Shown piece by piece: positions 20,833 through 33,600 of a stretch of DNA of 64,000 nt (position 1 is the first letter of the stretch; each line of letters starts with the position of its first letter). The stretch covers positions 41,635,078 through 41,699,077 of the forward strand of contig OY744614.1 in the NCBI GenBank assembly GCA_963556255.1. Direction: 5' to 3'. Under the pieces are notes generated by a model, which searched no databases, had not been told where the DNA came from, and was given only the letters and a program-made list of their open reading frames with translations. This DNA is from Allolobophora icterica (lineage: Eukaryota > Annelida > Clitellata > Crassiclitellata > Lumbricidae). A program made the position numbers and the translations under genes.

Positions 20833-23800
20833 ATGGCAACAAGTAGAGATCGGTCGTCAAATCGTACCCTCGTTCAGACTTTGCAAGGTAGTTGAGTATG
20901 CTTTAATTCTGTATTTGTGGGTTTACTTGAAAATTGCTACTTGTAAAATCATAAACAACTGCATTTGTTTTTTTTTTACTGTTTTCAGGTCTTCACAGGG
21001 TGCCTTCCTTGATTTAACATATGGGAGACTGGCTTTAAAAAGCATTTGAATAAGCTGTTACACGTGGGTGATGCATAGAAAAATATGCAGTACATCAAAT
21101 AATCAAATGTGTAGTTGATTTGTTATGTAATCAAATATTTTAGTTGTTGCAAACTCAGTTTTATGCAAGAATGCTATTGCACAATAAATTTTATACAGTT
21201 TTGCTTGTTTTGATCTGATTCTAGGCAGTTTGATTTTATTAAAATAGCAGCGCAATGCTTTAACGAGGCAATTAAACAATTAAAATAATGACGTGTATGT
21301 GTATATGCAAAAGGTGACCTCATAGTGCTTGGTATTTATTGGCCAGATGTAATTAAGACTACTGGTTGATGGCTTATTCTACTCCATTCTATGAATTGTA
21401 ACTGTAGTTGCAAATTTATATAGCGCCACTCGTCAGAGGCACTTTTGAAAGGCTCCTATAGGCACTATTAAGTGCATTAATTGAATCAGGTTCGTTCTCA
21501 TTTTCTGAGATTCCACAAGGTACTATTTACTTAGAACATTATGACACAGTACTTTTTAATTAAGCACGCTTTTTGGGTGATTTTTAAGGTCATCGATACA
21601 TTCGAAGTTCTCGGGTTGCTGAAACAATGAAAGCTGTCGATCGAGGATTGTTCTGTCCGTCTAATTCATACAGAGATGCACCACAGTCAATTGGTTATGG
21701 GGTAACAATCAGTGCACCTCACATGGTAACTACATGCAAACACAAATCGTCATTGCTGTGCAATTTCAGGCAAACATGTATTTAATTTAACTAATGTAAT
21801 TTCTCGTGCAGTTGACATTATCAAACCTAGGCGATATCGGAATCTGACGACTTCAAACGGCAAGTTTGTGCCTGATGCAGCCAAGCAGACTGTTTTCAGC
21901 TTATCGAATGGCAAAACTTTTAGAGTTGCTAGATTGCCTTGTTCCAGCGCCTTTCAAGTTTCGTAACAGGTGCTATGCAAATTTCCGGATATGTTTGTCA
22001 TAAACAATTGATATATGCAGGGCTTTTTTTCAGCCGGAACGCGCCGGTACGGCGTTCGTTCCGGCACCTTTTTCAGCTCCTAAAAAGTAATTTATTTATT
22101 TTAATAATTAAAACAATAATTTAGTTATTTTAATTTTAATTTAAGTGTTTTTGAACTGTTTTCAGTGTTTATTGAGACCCCACCCATCCCCCAGCCCCGT
22201 TTTTCTCGTGATTTTAGCCCGCCCATAATTGTTGCGTTCCGGCACCTATTGTTCCGTTCCGGCACCTTTTTTTCTAGAAAAAAAGCACTGGATATATGTG
22301 ACCCATCTGCACAAAACTTGTGACTGGTTTTGTGCAGGTTGGTCACATATATGCATACTGATTAATGGTCACTTCAGTGTTTGTTACAAACAAGCATGAT
22401 CAAGATTTGTTACAAAGAAGCATGATCAAGATTTATAAGTTTGTGTGTTTGTTTCTTTGTGTATATAGCACCTTTTCAAAGCTCTGAAAGCGCCGACAGA
22501 TGTTACGTAAAGTTATTTACTGACAAGCGTTTCTAGTCGGTCCTTGTGTTTTCTTTGCACTTTGCCCAGTTACGATACATTGCATTCAGTTGTGTGTGTT
22601 CTGTACCTGTGTTCAGCATGCCACAGCTCTGGAGTTACTTGAGGATCGCTTGCAACAGGGCTGCACTGTTCTTGATGTAGGCTCAGGCAGTGGATACCTC
22701 ACGGCTTGCATGGCTTATATGGTATGGTCATCGAATTATGCTATGCCTTTGCTAGATTGTAATGTAATGCTGTTAGACCTTTAGGAATTTCTCTGAAGCA
22801 CTTGCATACAACTAAGTCAAGAAATCAGTCACTTGTTTGATATACTGTAAATCCACAAATGTTTACGCACCATTTAGCAAATTCGTGAGTAGCTGAAAAT
22901 TGCAAATTTTTCTTGCTGCCAATATTTTCCGGTATGACCTGCATCTTTTAGCTTTTTGACATTATATTTACAATTTAATATAGTATCTTTTGTTTTTTTC
23001 TAGTCAATTCATGATCGATAAAATGAATTCAAATAGATGGCAGTGTGTAATAACCAAATTCTTACTATAACACTTACTACTTTTAGTTACTAGAACACTG
23101 CAAAAAACCACTTGCACAGGGTTTAATTTAGGTACTTATTACAAGTTCTGAACTTCTCCAAAACACAAACTTTTCTGGTGCAAAAGTAATTTTTTATTCA
23201 AATTTTCAAACTTTGATGGCTGCCAACAAGTGTAACTCTCATACACCCCTCTTTAAGCAATAGTTTTAGAAAGCTCTAATGGTGAAGGATGTTTTGGCTG
23301 CAGTGCAGACATCAGAGAAGCAGAACATTCTTTATAGTTTGAGAATGATTTGTGAATTTCGAGCCCAGATCCAGATGAAAAGGCAAATGGATTTATAAGG
23401 AACCTGCTTGGCCAATATTCCACCCATACTTTGATGCGACAGATCTGCAACACGAGTTTCTTCCACTTTCCATGCCTCTATTTTGCAAGTGTTTGAAGAC
23501 CATTTTGTTTGATCATGATCTTATGTAACTGGGTTGGAACTTGGAAGCACCTCTAATGAGTTTTCTTGCAGAGGTGCCATGTAAATAGCGCTTTGGGTTA
23601 GGTTGGTTCCATCTGATGGTGTGATACCCTTTCAATCGACAGGTGACTGAGATTGATGCATGGTTGGAATAGAGCATAATAACATCTTTGCACTTTTGGA
23701 ATAGGACTGTTCCATTTGATGATGTACTACAATTTTGATTGACAGATGGGAGAGTGTACTATGATTTTGATTGACAGGTGGGAGAGAGTGGATGTGTAGT

Positions 23801-25194
23801 TGGAATAGAGCACATTGAAGACCTTGCGCGACAGTCGCAGGTCAACATCCGTAAGGACCCGGCCCTAGCATCGTACCTGACAAGCGGATGTCTAAAGATC
23901 GTCGTTGGTGATGGTCGCCAAGGTTACCCAGCGGCTGCTCCCTATGATGCCATTCATGTTGGAGCTGCAGCTGTTGAAATACCACAGATGGTAAGTACCT
24001 TCTTCATTTGTTTCAATAACTATCACAATCACAAATTTATATAGCGTGACTTCAACATAAAACCACAATCAAACTATTGTTTCAAATGTGTATGGAAAAG
24101 AGGATAAGACCAAGGAGCTCATGGCAAGTTGTAGGCAATTTATTCCAGTAAGATGGGCCAAAAGCCACAAGCCATCGAAATATTAAGTTGTGTTTTAAGT
24201 GCAAGAATAAGATATTGTCTTGTCATAAGAAAATATGTACAAATTTCTTACTCAGCAGTTCAACTGTTGTTATATTTGACATTATACGAATGTGAAAATT
24301 GCAATAGTAATCTGACATTTATATAGCACCACTTCTAGAAGAAACTCATCGGTGGTACTCAATGGCCTGTTGTAAGTAGGATATGTGGAGGTGTTGCTGA
24401 TTATTACTTGCTAATGAGCCGTCAAGAGCATCTCAAGAGTTTAGGTGGATGACTGGTACATACATACATACTGCTGCCTACTGTAGTCCTCGCAGGTTTG
24501 TTTCTGGGGTTGGAGGATCTTTCTGCAGAAGCTCAAACCTTTCTTAATGGTTTGCCTGAGTCAAGAACAAATTTTCTGTTTTGTGTCTTTAGTAAGAGAA
24601 CTCTGTTACTTTAGGAGGATTGTTATTTCATGATTTATGTTACACTAGCACACCCCCATGTGAACTCGGTTCTTTAAAATGATGGGAAGACGATATGGTG
24701 AATGAGATCTGGCCACCTATTGTTATGTGCCAAGAACTCCCTCCGATATATTCTACACTAGACTGAAAACTGTCTTATTTGGCCATGATGGAGTCGGGAG
24801 CACCTCTGAGTAGCCCCCTTAAAGAGGTGCTATATAAATACTTGAACGAATGAATGAATACTTAAAATACATGGCTGTCTCTCGACGTTAACCTTAAGGA
24901 CTGAACTTTTCATCTTCTTCATGTTGTTCTTTGCTTTTCGAGCGTTCATCAATGAGCTAGCATACATTCGTAGCAGTGTTGTTTTGGTGTTGAATGTCTG
25001 CATTGGTTGTCTTGTCTTAGCTGATTGACGAACTGAAACCAGGCGGTCGGCTGATAATTCCCGTGGGACCTCAGAATCGCACTCAGAAACTGATGCAAGT
25101 GGACAAAAGAGAGGACGGCACAGTCACTCAACGAAAGCAGATGTCCGTTAGCTTTGTTCCGCTTACAAGCAAGAAAGACCAGTGCTGGTCGTGA
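20833..25194 (+). CDS. PCMT1: Protein-L-isoaspartate(D-aspartate) O-methyltransferase, five exons
   Basis: The enzyme transfers a methyl group from S-adenosylmethionine to isoaspartyl residues that form as proteins age, which starts their repair; it is a small cytosolic class I methyltransferase. Exons: 20833-20887, 21589-21725, 22617-22721, 23778-23990 and 25021-25194. All have GT/AG borders and consistent phase, and join to exactly 227 residues, the usual length in animals. Diagnostic blocks: '[16 protein letters not shown]' (substrate side, exon 2), the SAM motif I '[13 protein letters not shown]' (exon 3), '[10 protein letters not shown]' with '[12 protein letters not shown]' (exon 4), and '[16 protein letters not shown]' (exon 5). 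The C terminus 'KDQCWS' stops where the family usually ends. The ATG in 'ggtgaagatggcaac' is chosen because the first 18 codons align with the family's N terminus and run into a phase-matching donor. Confidence 0.96.
22018..22290. mobile_element. hAT-like MITE with CCGGAACG / CGTTCCGGCACC ends
   Basis: Begins CAGGGCTTTTTTTCAGCCGG and ends TTCTAGAAAAAAAGCACTG, flanked by the perfect 8-bp repeat GATATATG (22010-22017 and 22291-22298). 'gttccggcacct' recurs inside. It sits in PCMT1 intron 2. A decayed relative starts at 54270. Confidence 0.85.
22722..23777 (+). other. PCMT1 intron 3
   Basis: No coding exon seen; the frames present carry no recognised motif. Near its 3' end, 'gattgacag' occurs twice (about 23736-23744 and 23769-23777). 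Only the second gives an in-phase exon 4. Confidence 0.5.
23991..25020 (+). other. PCMT1 intron 4
   Basis: Holds retroposon tail-like pieces ('caatcacaaatttatatagcg' at 24025, 'gacatttatatagcaccact' at 24314, 'gagtcgggagcacctctgagtagc...gaggtgctatataaat' at 24790-24840). These resemble the 3' body of the SINEs at 60279 and 62330. No exon. Confidence 0.5.
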
Positions 25195-25552
25195 ACTGCA
25201 TCCCACCTCTTCCAACCGCCACCCCTTTCAATCGTCTGTTAAGATACTGCAGAAGACTGACTACCTGTAATTCTTCAACTGCCGTCATTTTGATCTTCTG
25301 TGTGAGGTTTTTGCTTTTTTTTTATAGCTTCTGTTACAATTTTAAGTTATTCGCATATTCCTTTTGGACAGCTGTAATTGTTGATTGCCATTTTAATTTT
25401 AATTTCTGATTGTTCGTGAGTGGCGGCGCCAGCTATACAATTTCAGCAGGCAGCGTCAGGGTCATGGGAGTTATTCAGCAGGTCGCAGAAATTAATGTTT
25501 GAGTTTGACGCATCAAGCAGCATAACCTCAACATCAGCAGCATAACTTAGAT

Positions 25553-25896
25553 CAGGGGTGGGCAAACTACTGCCCGCGGGCCGGATCCGGCCCGCCAACA
25601 CTTTTTGTCCAGCCCCACAGTTCGTCAGAAAATTAAAAAAAACAAAAATTCAGATCTAAACTTAACTCAAACTGCGAATTGCAGCTATTGCTATCTCTGC
25701 GATTATGGGAGACTTGTTAATTCACTCACAGTTGCATACATTTCACTAGTAACAGCCAAAGTGTATTTAATATATTAGAAATAAGTAAACTTCTTTTCAT
25801 GTTAGTCGTTATTAAAAGTTAAAAATTTGTTACCGGCCCTTCGAATTTTTTGGGCGTTTAATGTGGCCCAATGTGCAAAAAGTTTGCCCACCTCTG
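25553..25896. mobile_element. hAT MITE, CAGGGGTGGGCAAAC termini
   Basis: Left end CAGGGGTGGGCAAACTACTG followed by 'cccgcgggccggatccggcccgcc', right end AGTTTGCCCACCTCTG, flanked by the perfect 8-bp repeat ACTTAGAT (25545-25552 and 25897-25904). This terminal sequence belongs to a hAT group spread widely through animals. It lies between the convergent ends of PCMT1 and the zinc-finger gene. Confidence 0.9.
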
Positions 25897-26355
25897 ACTT
25901 AGATATATAAAGCGAATAAAATTATTATTGAATGCTTATTGCCCAATTGTTGTAGCATATTGAAATTTGAAACAATTCAGCAATTAAACTTTAGTTACTT
26001 TACTAATCTTTAAAGGTCAAGAGTAAAACAGGCAGGTCAATTGACCTACCACGACCCATGGTAGATCCGCCACTGTTTATGTAATATTTATGTATATGAT
26101 GTTCTGTGCTTTGGCCTTGTGATGTGTTCTGTTCCATGAAATAGAGATTGTATATTTGTAAACACTTGATGTGGAATGCATACTTTTTCCAATCCAAAAT
26201 AAAATCAGGTTAAACTCAATGCTATAAATGTAATGTAAACTGTTTTCTTTCTGAGTTGAACTAAAACCAACTTAAAACTGTAAACTGGCTTTTTTTGATT
26301 ACACGCAATACTGATTTATCAGCGTACAAGACATTTACTATTCAGAAGACAATGA

Positions 26356-27431
26356 TTATGAGTTGCCATAGTCACCAATCTTGTTCATCTGCTTCTGTGC
26401 CAGACAATAGCGTCGCTTGTGAGTAAGTAAGTTGTCCTTTCGATTCATAATTATACCGCACAAGTCACACCGATACGCCATTCCAAGGTGCACCATCTGG
26501 TGTCGGTAGAGCGACGACCGATGACGAAATGGTTCACCGCACTCGCAGATAAACAGTTCCGACCCAGACTGGTCACGTTCTATCGTAAAGGAAAGCGATC
26601 CGTGTTTCTTGGAGTAGTCGGTGGGCGCTATACGAGGGTGTCGGAGCATATTCCTGTCTTTGCCCATAGCGAATGAAATCTTGTTGGAATGAGGCAAGTG
26701 AGGTGTCTCTTGTTGATCTATTAACTCATAAGCCTCCTTGCTTTGAACCTGTTCTAGGCTGCGTATTGCGTGTGACCACGGCAGCAGGGTTGATTCGGGT
26801 AATGTCAACGATGGGCTTGAGGCGTTGGCGTCATTATATTCTGACCATCCCGTTGGAACTGCGTTACCGGGTAGATTATGTTCAAACCGTAAGGGGCTGC
26901 TGCACGATTCGCCAAACACAGTCTGTACTTGGTCGTACTGGTCAGTGCATGGAATTGTATCGTGCTCTAGCTTTATAGACTTCACACGTGCTTCGACAAC
27001 GTTACTTGATTTTTCTTCTGCGCTTTCGACTGGAGTAAATCTTCCTACAGGTTTGTCTGGCGTAACTTCCCGTTTGCTCCCCGTTGAAATCTGACTCTGC
27101 TCGGCCTCGGAACTGTTACTCCGACGACGCTTTAGTTTTGACGACTTGTACCTGTTATCAACAGGTGACGAGTGGAACTCCGTTTGATGTGACGCCTCGC
27201 CTTCTGTAAAATCACATGTTGGCGTGATCGTCTCCTTTATGTTAACAAGAATAACGTTGGTGCTGTCCGTTGTAACTCCAATCAGTCCCTCGATGCACAG
27301 GTTGTTGTTGAACGGCAACATGTTTTTGCACAACATGGTAACGGCTTCAGTCAATAACTGACACACTTGATCACGATCTTGTTGGTTAGTTATGAGAGCC
27401 ATTATAAGTCTTGCTGTTTCAGAAACAATTG
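26356..27431 (-). CDS. C2H2-type zinc-finger protein, terminal exon
   Basis: An open frame of about 355 codons on the minus strand ends at TAG/TAA-side position 26356 and starts at the acceptor 'ttgattttag' (exon base 27431). A first in-frame ATG lies at 27402, so the gene either starts there or has upstream exons not recognised. The N-terminal part has a compact hydrophobic block, 'VCQLLTEAVTMLCKN' and 'IEGLIGVTTDSTNVILVNI', which looks folded and conserved but which I cannot name. The middle is charged and Ser-rich with 'KLKRRRSNSSE', a likely nuclear localisation signal. Two fingers end the protein. Finger 1 is C-x-C-x12-H-x3-H, with one residue between the cysteines instead of two or four. 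Finger 2 is C-x2-C-x12-H-x4-C. A DNA-binding regulatory role is inferred from the fingers only. The gene is convergent with PCMT1. Confidence 0.75.
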
Positions 27432-27441
27432 CTAAAATCAA

Positions 27442-29126
27442 ATCAACTGAGAATCAGAAGCCCTGCATCAATCACAAAATATGGACAACATTCTGCCATT
27501 TCGTTTAGTCCTACATTTTAAAACATTTCTATTTTATTGCCCAAGACAAAACTGATCTTCCAGCAGTCCGGAACTGTGCATGCGTATATGCATGTATGTA
27601 TGATATCTATGCATAACATGGCAAAGGAAAGAAAACACGTAACAGCCACAGCAACTAATACGAGTTATGTCACACTACAAAACGTATGCAGCTAGTAGGA
27701 CTTGCAGCTGGTGAGGCAGACAGGACATCGCTAGACAAGATTTTAAATGTTATCTGGTCATTATTTACATTCATCATTTTTACAAGTTCCCAAATAGTTT
27801 ATCTATTCTATTTATTTAGTAATGAAAAAATACAGTGGAGGGGGATAGATGAACAGTAAGAGCATTACATCTTGAAAAGTTGCGATACCCATAAGACTCC
27901 TAAGTCGACTCAGCCTCCCACTCCCTAGGGGACAACAGTAAAATGAGTGGGCGCTTAACTGACTGCCAAGAAGTGTTCAATAAGATCTTGATAATTGTAT
28001 TGTCATGTTTCAATGTACCTTACAAAGGCTTATCTGCACTTGAGCTTGTCAATAAACAGGAATATTATAATTGTTATTATTATGATATCGCCACTCCAGG
28101 AAACTAATCAGGAGTGCCCATTCCTCATTATCAACTGCTACATTCTCCGCCGTCCAGGGTGCATGGGTCCGGCCAGAAAACGCTGAAAATACACAAAAGC
28201 CCGTATTCACGAAAACAGTTTTATAGAAAGCGGCTGAACTCCCGAAAACTATTTCAAAGTTAAATTGTAAACTCTTATACATGCCATAGACCTAGCGTGG
28301 CCTTGATGTATCTCGATAGAATATAGATCTAATATAGAAAATCGATTTCGGGTATCCGGGCGAAATTCGTTTCGGGGATTCGGGCTGATCCCGTGTGCAT
28401 CGCGGACATCAATACTCACGTAGACAGTCTGGTTTATAAACCCATATAAATCACTCCGTAAATGATCAACTCAGACTATACTGCACATCGGTCTATACGG
28501 CTAGTGTAACATCTGCATAGAAGAATACGCGTGCACTTGACGTAATGTAATGTAAATCTCCGAAACGTCTTGCGCTACACAAGTCATGTCAGGGAGACAA
28601 GCTTATTTACCGGCGCTATATCAAATCAAGTTCTCTATATCCAGGTTGTTTTATCAAACTTTAAGCATCACAAATGGAAGTCAGTTAAACAGCAGACCTA
28701 AAGCATCCCAATTACACGCCCATGCACACAAATTGCTGTAGTTAAACAGTTTAACCACTTACACACTAAGCGTATAAACAGCTTGCTTCGTCTCATAAAC
28801 ATTTGCACACAGCTTGTTACTGTTCGTTATTATCGTTTATACAGCGCGTTGATATCTGGAAGGACAGCAAACCATCTTTCACCTTTAATATATTTTCATC
28901 AGACATAGTCATTAATGAACTAATGATAAAAATAATATTATGAGACACTTCTATAGTGCTATTACCACAACGTACAAACTTTAGCATCAATATGCCCTTC
29001 TTTGATAGACCATGCTGTAATTATGTATTGGTGCCAGTCCTATGACCTGAACAGTCTTCTTAGATCTTCCCGCAATATCTCCTCTTCTCCTTCATCGCTC
29101 ACTGCTGTGCAGATCTGCTGTATAAT
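27442..29126. other. Region between the zinc-finger exon and RGP1, left part
   Basis: No convincing upstream exon of the zinc-finger gene was found. It contains retroposon debris: 'ttgtattgtcatgtttcaatgtaccttacaaagg' at 27992-28025, also seen at 14770-14800, and a reversed copy of the 1130-type repeat at 28550-28660. Confidence 0.45.
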
Positions 29127-29305
29127 CAGGGACGTAACTAGCGTTGGGCTTGGGGGGCTTAAGCCCCCCCCAAACGAAGTTGAAGCCCCCCCAAACAAGT
29201 CAAGCCGTTGTATGCTTACGGCTAAAATTCGTATGAACACTGTATAAATGTTGCCATATTCAAGGTTTAAGCCCCCCCAAACGAAAAATCCTAGTTACGT
29301 GCCTG
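29127..29305. mobile_element. hAT-like MITE, CAGGGACGTAACTAG termini
   Basis: Ends CAGGGACGTAACTAG and CCTAGTTACGTGCCTG, flanked by the perfect 8-bp repeat TGTATAAT (29119-29126 and 29306-29313). Two 'aagcccccccaaacgaa' blocks oppose 'gggcttggggggctt'. The target octamer is the same one used by the family A copy at 56401. Confidence 0.9.
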
Positions 29306-29414
29306 TGTATAATCTGCGAACGAATAAATTTTCGATTAATCGGTTTTAATTTACATAATCATGAATTGTGAAACAAATACAATTTTAGAGTTTCAAAAGA
29401 TTAATACCTGTGAT

Positions 29415-29640
29415 AATAATAATAATAATAATAATATTTATTCTTTAATTAAGCGCCTGCAAACGCACTGCGCTGTACATGTACATGTTATGCGATAAAC
29501 CTTAACTACTAACAGAACAGACAGCCTGCAATACACGGCGCAATTTGCAGCCTACAAAGCATGTCCGCCTATGGGACTCGATCTCTGTACCTCTCGCACT
29601 CTACACCAGATGTTATCCAATGCGCTATCGGGCCCCCCCT
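29415..29640 (-). repeat. tRNA-like SINE with AATAAT tail, reverse orientation
   Basis: From 'aataataataatatttattctttaattaagcgcc' through 'gggactcgatc.ctgtacctctcgcactctac' to 'ccaatgc.ctatcggg', this block is repeated almost letter for letter at 47985-48207. On the minus strand it has a tRNA-like head ending in a degenerate B box (GATCGAGTCCC). Confidence 0.75.
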
Positions 29641-29952
29641 AACTAAAGTTTAATCAGCTCTAAGTCTAAAAATTGGGCCAGGCTCTTAGACTCATTACTC
29701 TGTTGAACACTCGTTATTCTATAAATGCGATGAAAATTTCCTCTTGTGGAAACTGAGCTAGTTCCTTACTTACTCATTATGATTTTAGGTTCTTTCATGT
29801 CGGACACTACAACAATTTTTATGACGTAGCTGGTTAAGGTGTTCGTGTGTACACTGTATATAATACGGTGAACGTTTATCATAAGTTAATTTAAAGAAAA
29901 AGTTATTTAAAAGTAGTTGTGCTTATAGTTAAGTTGTACATGTTTTGCGTAA

Positions 29953-30320
29953 GTGTTATCTCAGCAAACTAGTATATTAGTTATGAAGCTTGATTGCCGT
30001 TCCCCCACCGTCATCTGCCTCAGTCAAGCTCCTCTATCACCCTCGGGCTTTCCACTCAAACCTAGTCTTATCTCTTCAACGTTTCCTACCCTGCCTCATC
30101 TGATCCTCTGCCTTCCAATTCTTCTTGAATTAAATTACACCCACCTTAGCAGATTGTCTGCCCTCTCTCTAGACTCCCTGGCAAGCAGACTTGAACCGCC
30201 CTTTGACTACCCTTTGGACACGACACGACACGAAGCAACGCAAAGCTCGTAAATAAGATAGTGCCCAGCGCTTAGCTTTCAAGTGGTGCTTTATAAATTT
30301 GGAGATTACGAATATGATTA
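29953..30320 (+). repeat. Retroposon fragment with 'GCGCTT...TTTGGAGATTACGA' tail
   Basis: A pyrimidine-rich open stretch ends in 'cccagcgcttagctttcaagtggtgctttataaatttggagattacga'. The same tail occurs at 48725-48770 and near 2025-2080. The open frame has no recognised domain and is taken as repeat-derived. Confidence 0.5.
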
Positions 30321-30697
30321 AGCTTGCAAATGGCGAAGAGCCGCTAATTGAAGGTGTAGGCTGGTACGTGAGGTATGTATTACTATGACCCGTAAAGGTT
30401 GTAGAAACGACGGTAATCTCTAGAATTATATTCATCAGGAAAGGGACTTCTTTTGTAAGACCGTAGCACAATACTGTATCGACCTTAGCCGTAGCTTTTA
30501 CTTTCCAGTTGAAACTCTTACTAGATGCTTATGAAATTATTAAAACATTTAACATCGCTAAATAAGTGTCCACGTAGATACATACAGTGGTCTGCCAATC
30601 TGATAGTGGGACATTAGGGAAGTGTTCTTTCGTTCATAGAAGCCCTAGAATTGAGTCACATTTCTTTTTGTCTTCCAAAAGTGCTTCTAATTTCGTA

Positions 30698-33600
30698 ATG
30701 GTGGAAATAACGGCAAAACTGCTCGGCCGTTCGGTCTTTGTCGCTGGTGAAGTCATCGAATGCTGCATCACATTTGTGAACGTTGGAGGTCCTATATCTA
30801 GGAATGGAGCAAATGCCAAGTGAGGCTTTCAAATTATTTGTTAAGCTTTTCAAGAATTTAATCGTTATAATTATGTAGTTGTCGGTTAGAGAGAGTGATT
30901 TGTTCGATGTGTTTTACAGTGCCAAATGGTGTTATTGGGGCCCATTTGTTGGATGTTTTATTATGTTAGTTATGAATATTATTATTATTATCATAATAAT
31001 TGACTATTGATTATATAATCTGCAGTCATTTAATAAATATAGAAATATTGATAAAATATTGTTAAAAATTGTCATTAACAATAATTATTATTTTTGTTAA
31101 TGACAGTTTTTATCAATATTTATCAATATTGTATATTTTTTCTACCCAAGGTAGTAGTGAGCTTTCAACTAGAATTTAAAAAAAGATTAGGAAACTATAT
31201 ACGGAATGTCCAGAAAAGCTTCATGTTACTTCATGACTTATTATTACTAATAATTATTACGAATATTATTAATATTAATATTACTAATAATGGTATTACT
31301 TGTTATTGCTTTACATAGCTATTTCTTATGTGTTACTTGCTCAGCATGACTTTAAGTCTTATTATGCTTGGACAGAATAGTTTTGTGTTTTGGTTACTCA
31401 TATTGATAACTTTACTTTCAAAGAAGCATTTTATCAGTTAATTTTTTTGATTGCTTAAAATTTACATTTGTGTGCAATGCAGTAAAGTTAAGACGGCAAA
31501 ACTTGCCTGGGCGAGCGCGCAGATACACTGCCAGTGTTCCGTCAACGAGACCCAGGTGGACGTTTCGGACATCGGTCATGTCTCTTCGGCCCAGCTGACA
31601 AGGTCCAGCAGCGACACGTCCTTTGTTCCATTCAGAGGTAGAGCTACAGCAGTAGATGTGTTTATGACCAGTCTGTGTAGAAAAGCAGTTTTGTTGTTCA
31701 CTTGGAGTGATCGTTGTGGAAAGCCAACGTTGTGATAGGATGCTGCATTTGGCAAGCTAATCTAATGTATTGATTTCTATAGCAATTATAATTGTAATTT
31801 AGTAACGTCTATTGTGCCGGTGTCTGATGCACAAGGCATCAACCGATGGCACACCAAAACCAAGCCGTAATCAGGTCAATATCCAGATGATCAGTCCGTA
31901 AGATATATTGTATCAAGGACATCCATATGATGAGGTCATGTTATGATGAGTCTGGTGTCTTTAGCCGAACTATATACTGGGGTGCATGTCCCTCGTTGTG
32001 TTATATCAGAATTTATCTTATAAGGAAGTGTGTTATATTGAGTCTCGGGTGCAGTTCTGTATCCTGTGATTGTTCTTTGAGAACGTAAATGAATTGAATT
32101 ACACTGCAGTAAATCCTCAAAGGTTATCTTTCTATTAATGTTTTGGTTGTGGATAATTTGTCGTTCTGAATAAGATGGTGTTCTCAAAGTTTGGTTGTGT
32201 TAGGTTCTGAGAAAATGTGCCCACAATATAACTGAATATGTGCCAAGTACTTAATGCCACACAATTACATTGAACGCATATTGGCATATCTTCACCAACA
32301 CTAAATCGTCTTGAGCGTGATTTGCAATTGCAATTGGTATCAGGAGCTTCTGTAGTCAGTGTCCAGATACAAAACTAGTTTAGTGCTTGTACAATTGACA
32401 ATAAAAGTGCATTGTTGATGCCTTGTGTATTAGACACCGTCGCAATAGAAGTTACTAATTACATTTAACTGTACAAAGTTATGAGATTTGTTGTATTGAC
32501 GTATTTCTAAGTATAAAGTGGGTGCATTTTTCTCAAAAAGTTTGCCAACCGTCTAGAACTTACCTGCCATGGTATCGTTTGTCCGTAAAAATTGTTAGAT
32601 ATGTTTTGGTGAAGTCATTCAATGGATTTAATAAGGTGCTCAATAACTGCCAAAATACCTGACTAAATACTTACCAAGGTCAAAATAAGTTTATTTTTCT
32701 GCAAATTTTGGGTTTTGTGTGACAGGTGAAAAGGGTTCAACTGTGATGGCAACAACTCCCAGGATATTGTTTTGCGACTTGATTTTGCAACCTGGAGAAA
32801 CTCAGACATGTAAGTTCTTGGTTACTGAAAGGTACTCCTAATCTAATCTAATCTAATCTAATTATTTCTTTAGACTGGAGAAAATAGACGTTATGATCAG
32901 GAGCGTAACCAGACTTAAATTCAAGAGGAGGCAACCACGGATCTTCAAAAAATTTGATGACCTTTTTTGGGAGATTCTTTACAAGATCACCGTTCAAGAG
33001 GAGGCAACATCCAGGTGCAGGGCTATAACCCAAAGAAAAATTTAAAATTTACAAAACCAAGAGGAGGCAACTGCCTCCTCTTGCCTCAATGTAGCTACGC
33101 CTATGGTTATGATAATGCACAAAGCATAAGTCGATGGTTGCTTCATTCAAGTGACATCCTAGTAAAGAATCATAAGCAGTTGGAAGAGCCTAGTCGAAAT
33201 CCAATTGGTTAGGGAAACCAGTAATCAGGCTATCGTTTGGTAAGCAGCTTGAAACGGGGAAGTCTTCAGGTGCAGTATGTATGTTCAGACACAAGGTGCA
33301 TAAATGTACAGACACAGTGTGCAGATATAAATGTACAGATATGAATGTACAGATGTAAACGTGTGGAGCCTGAGTTTTGTCTTCTGAGTTAGTGTTTGTG
33401 TTTTCTGTTGATTGGAGACTCCCTTACACTACAGAATTTATGGCTAAGAAATTGGAATTGTTTACATGATAGTTTATATCATACATGCATGCAGTTTACA
33501 TTAAATTGCATGACATTAGAAACTGGATTTTATTTGAAATCTCCATTACTTTTAGCAGTTTCTGGCATGCATTTATAAATTAACTAAAATTAACCTGAAT

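Noticed and set aside
26488..27094. Three plus-strand frames of 60-100 codons
   Set aside because: They lie antisense to the zinc-finger exon, which has domain support.
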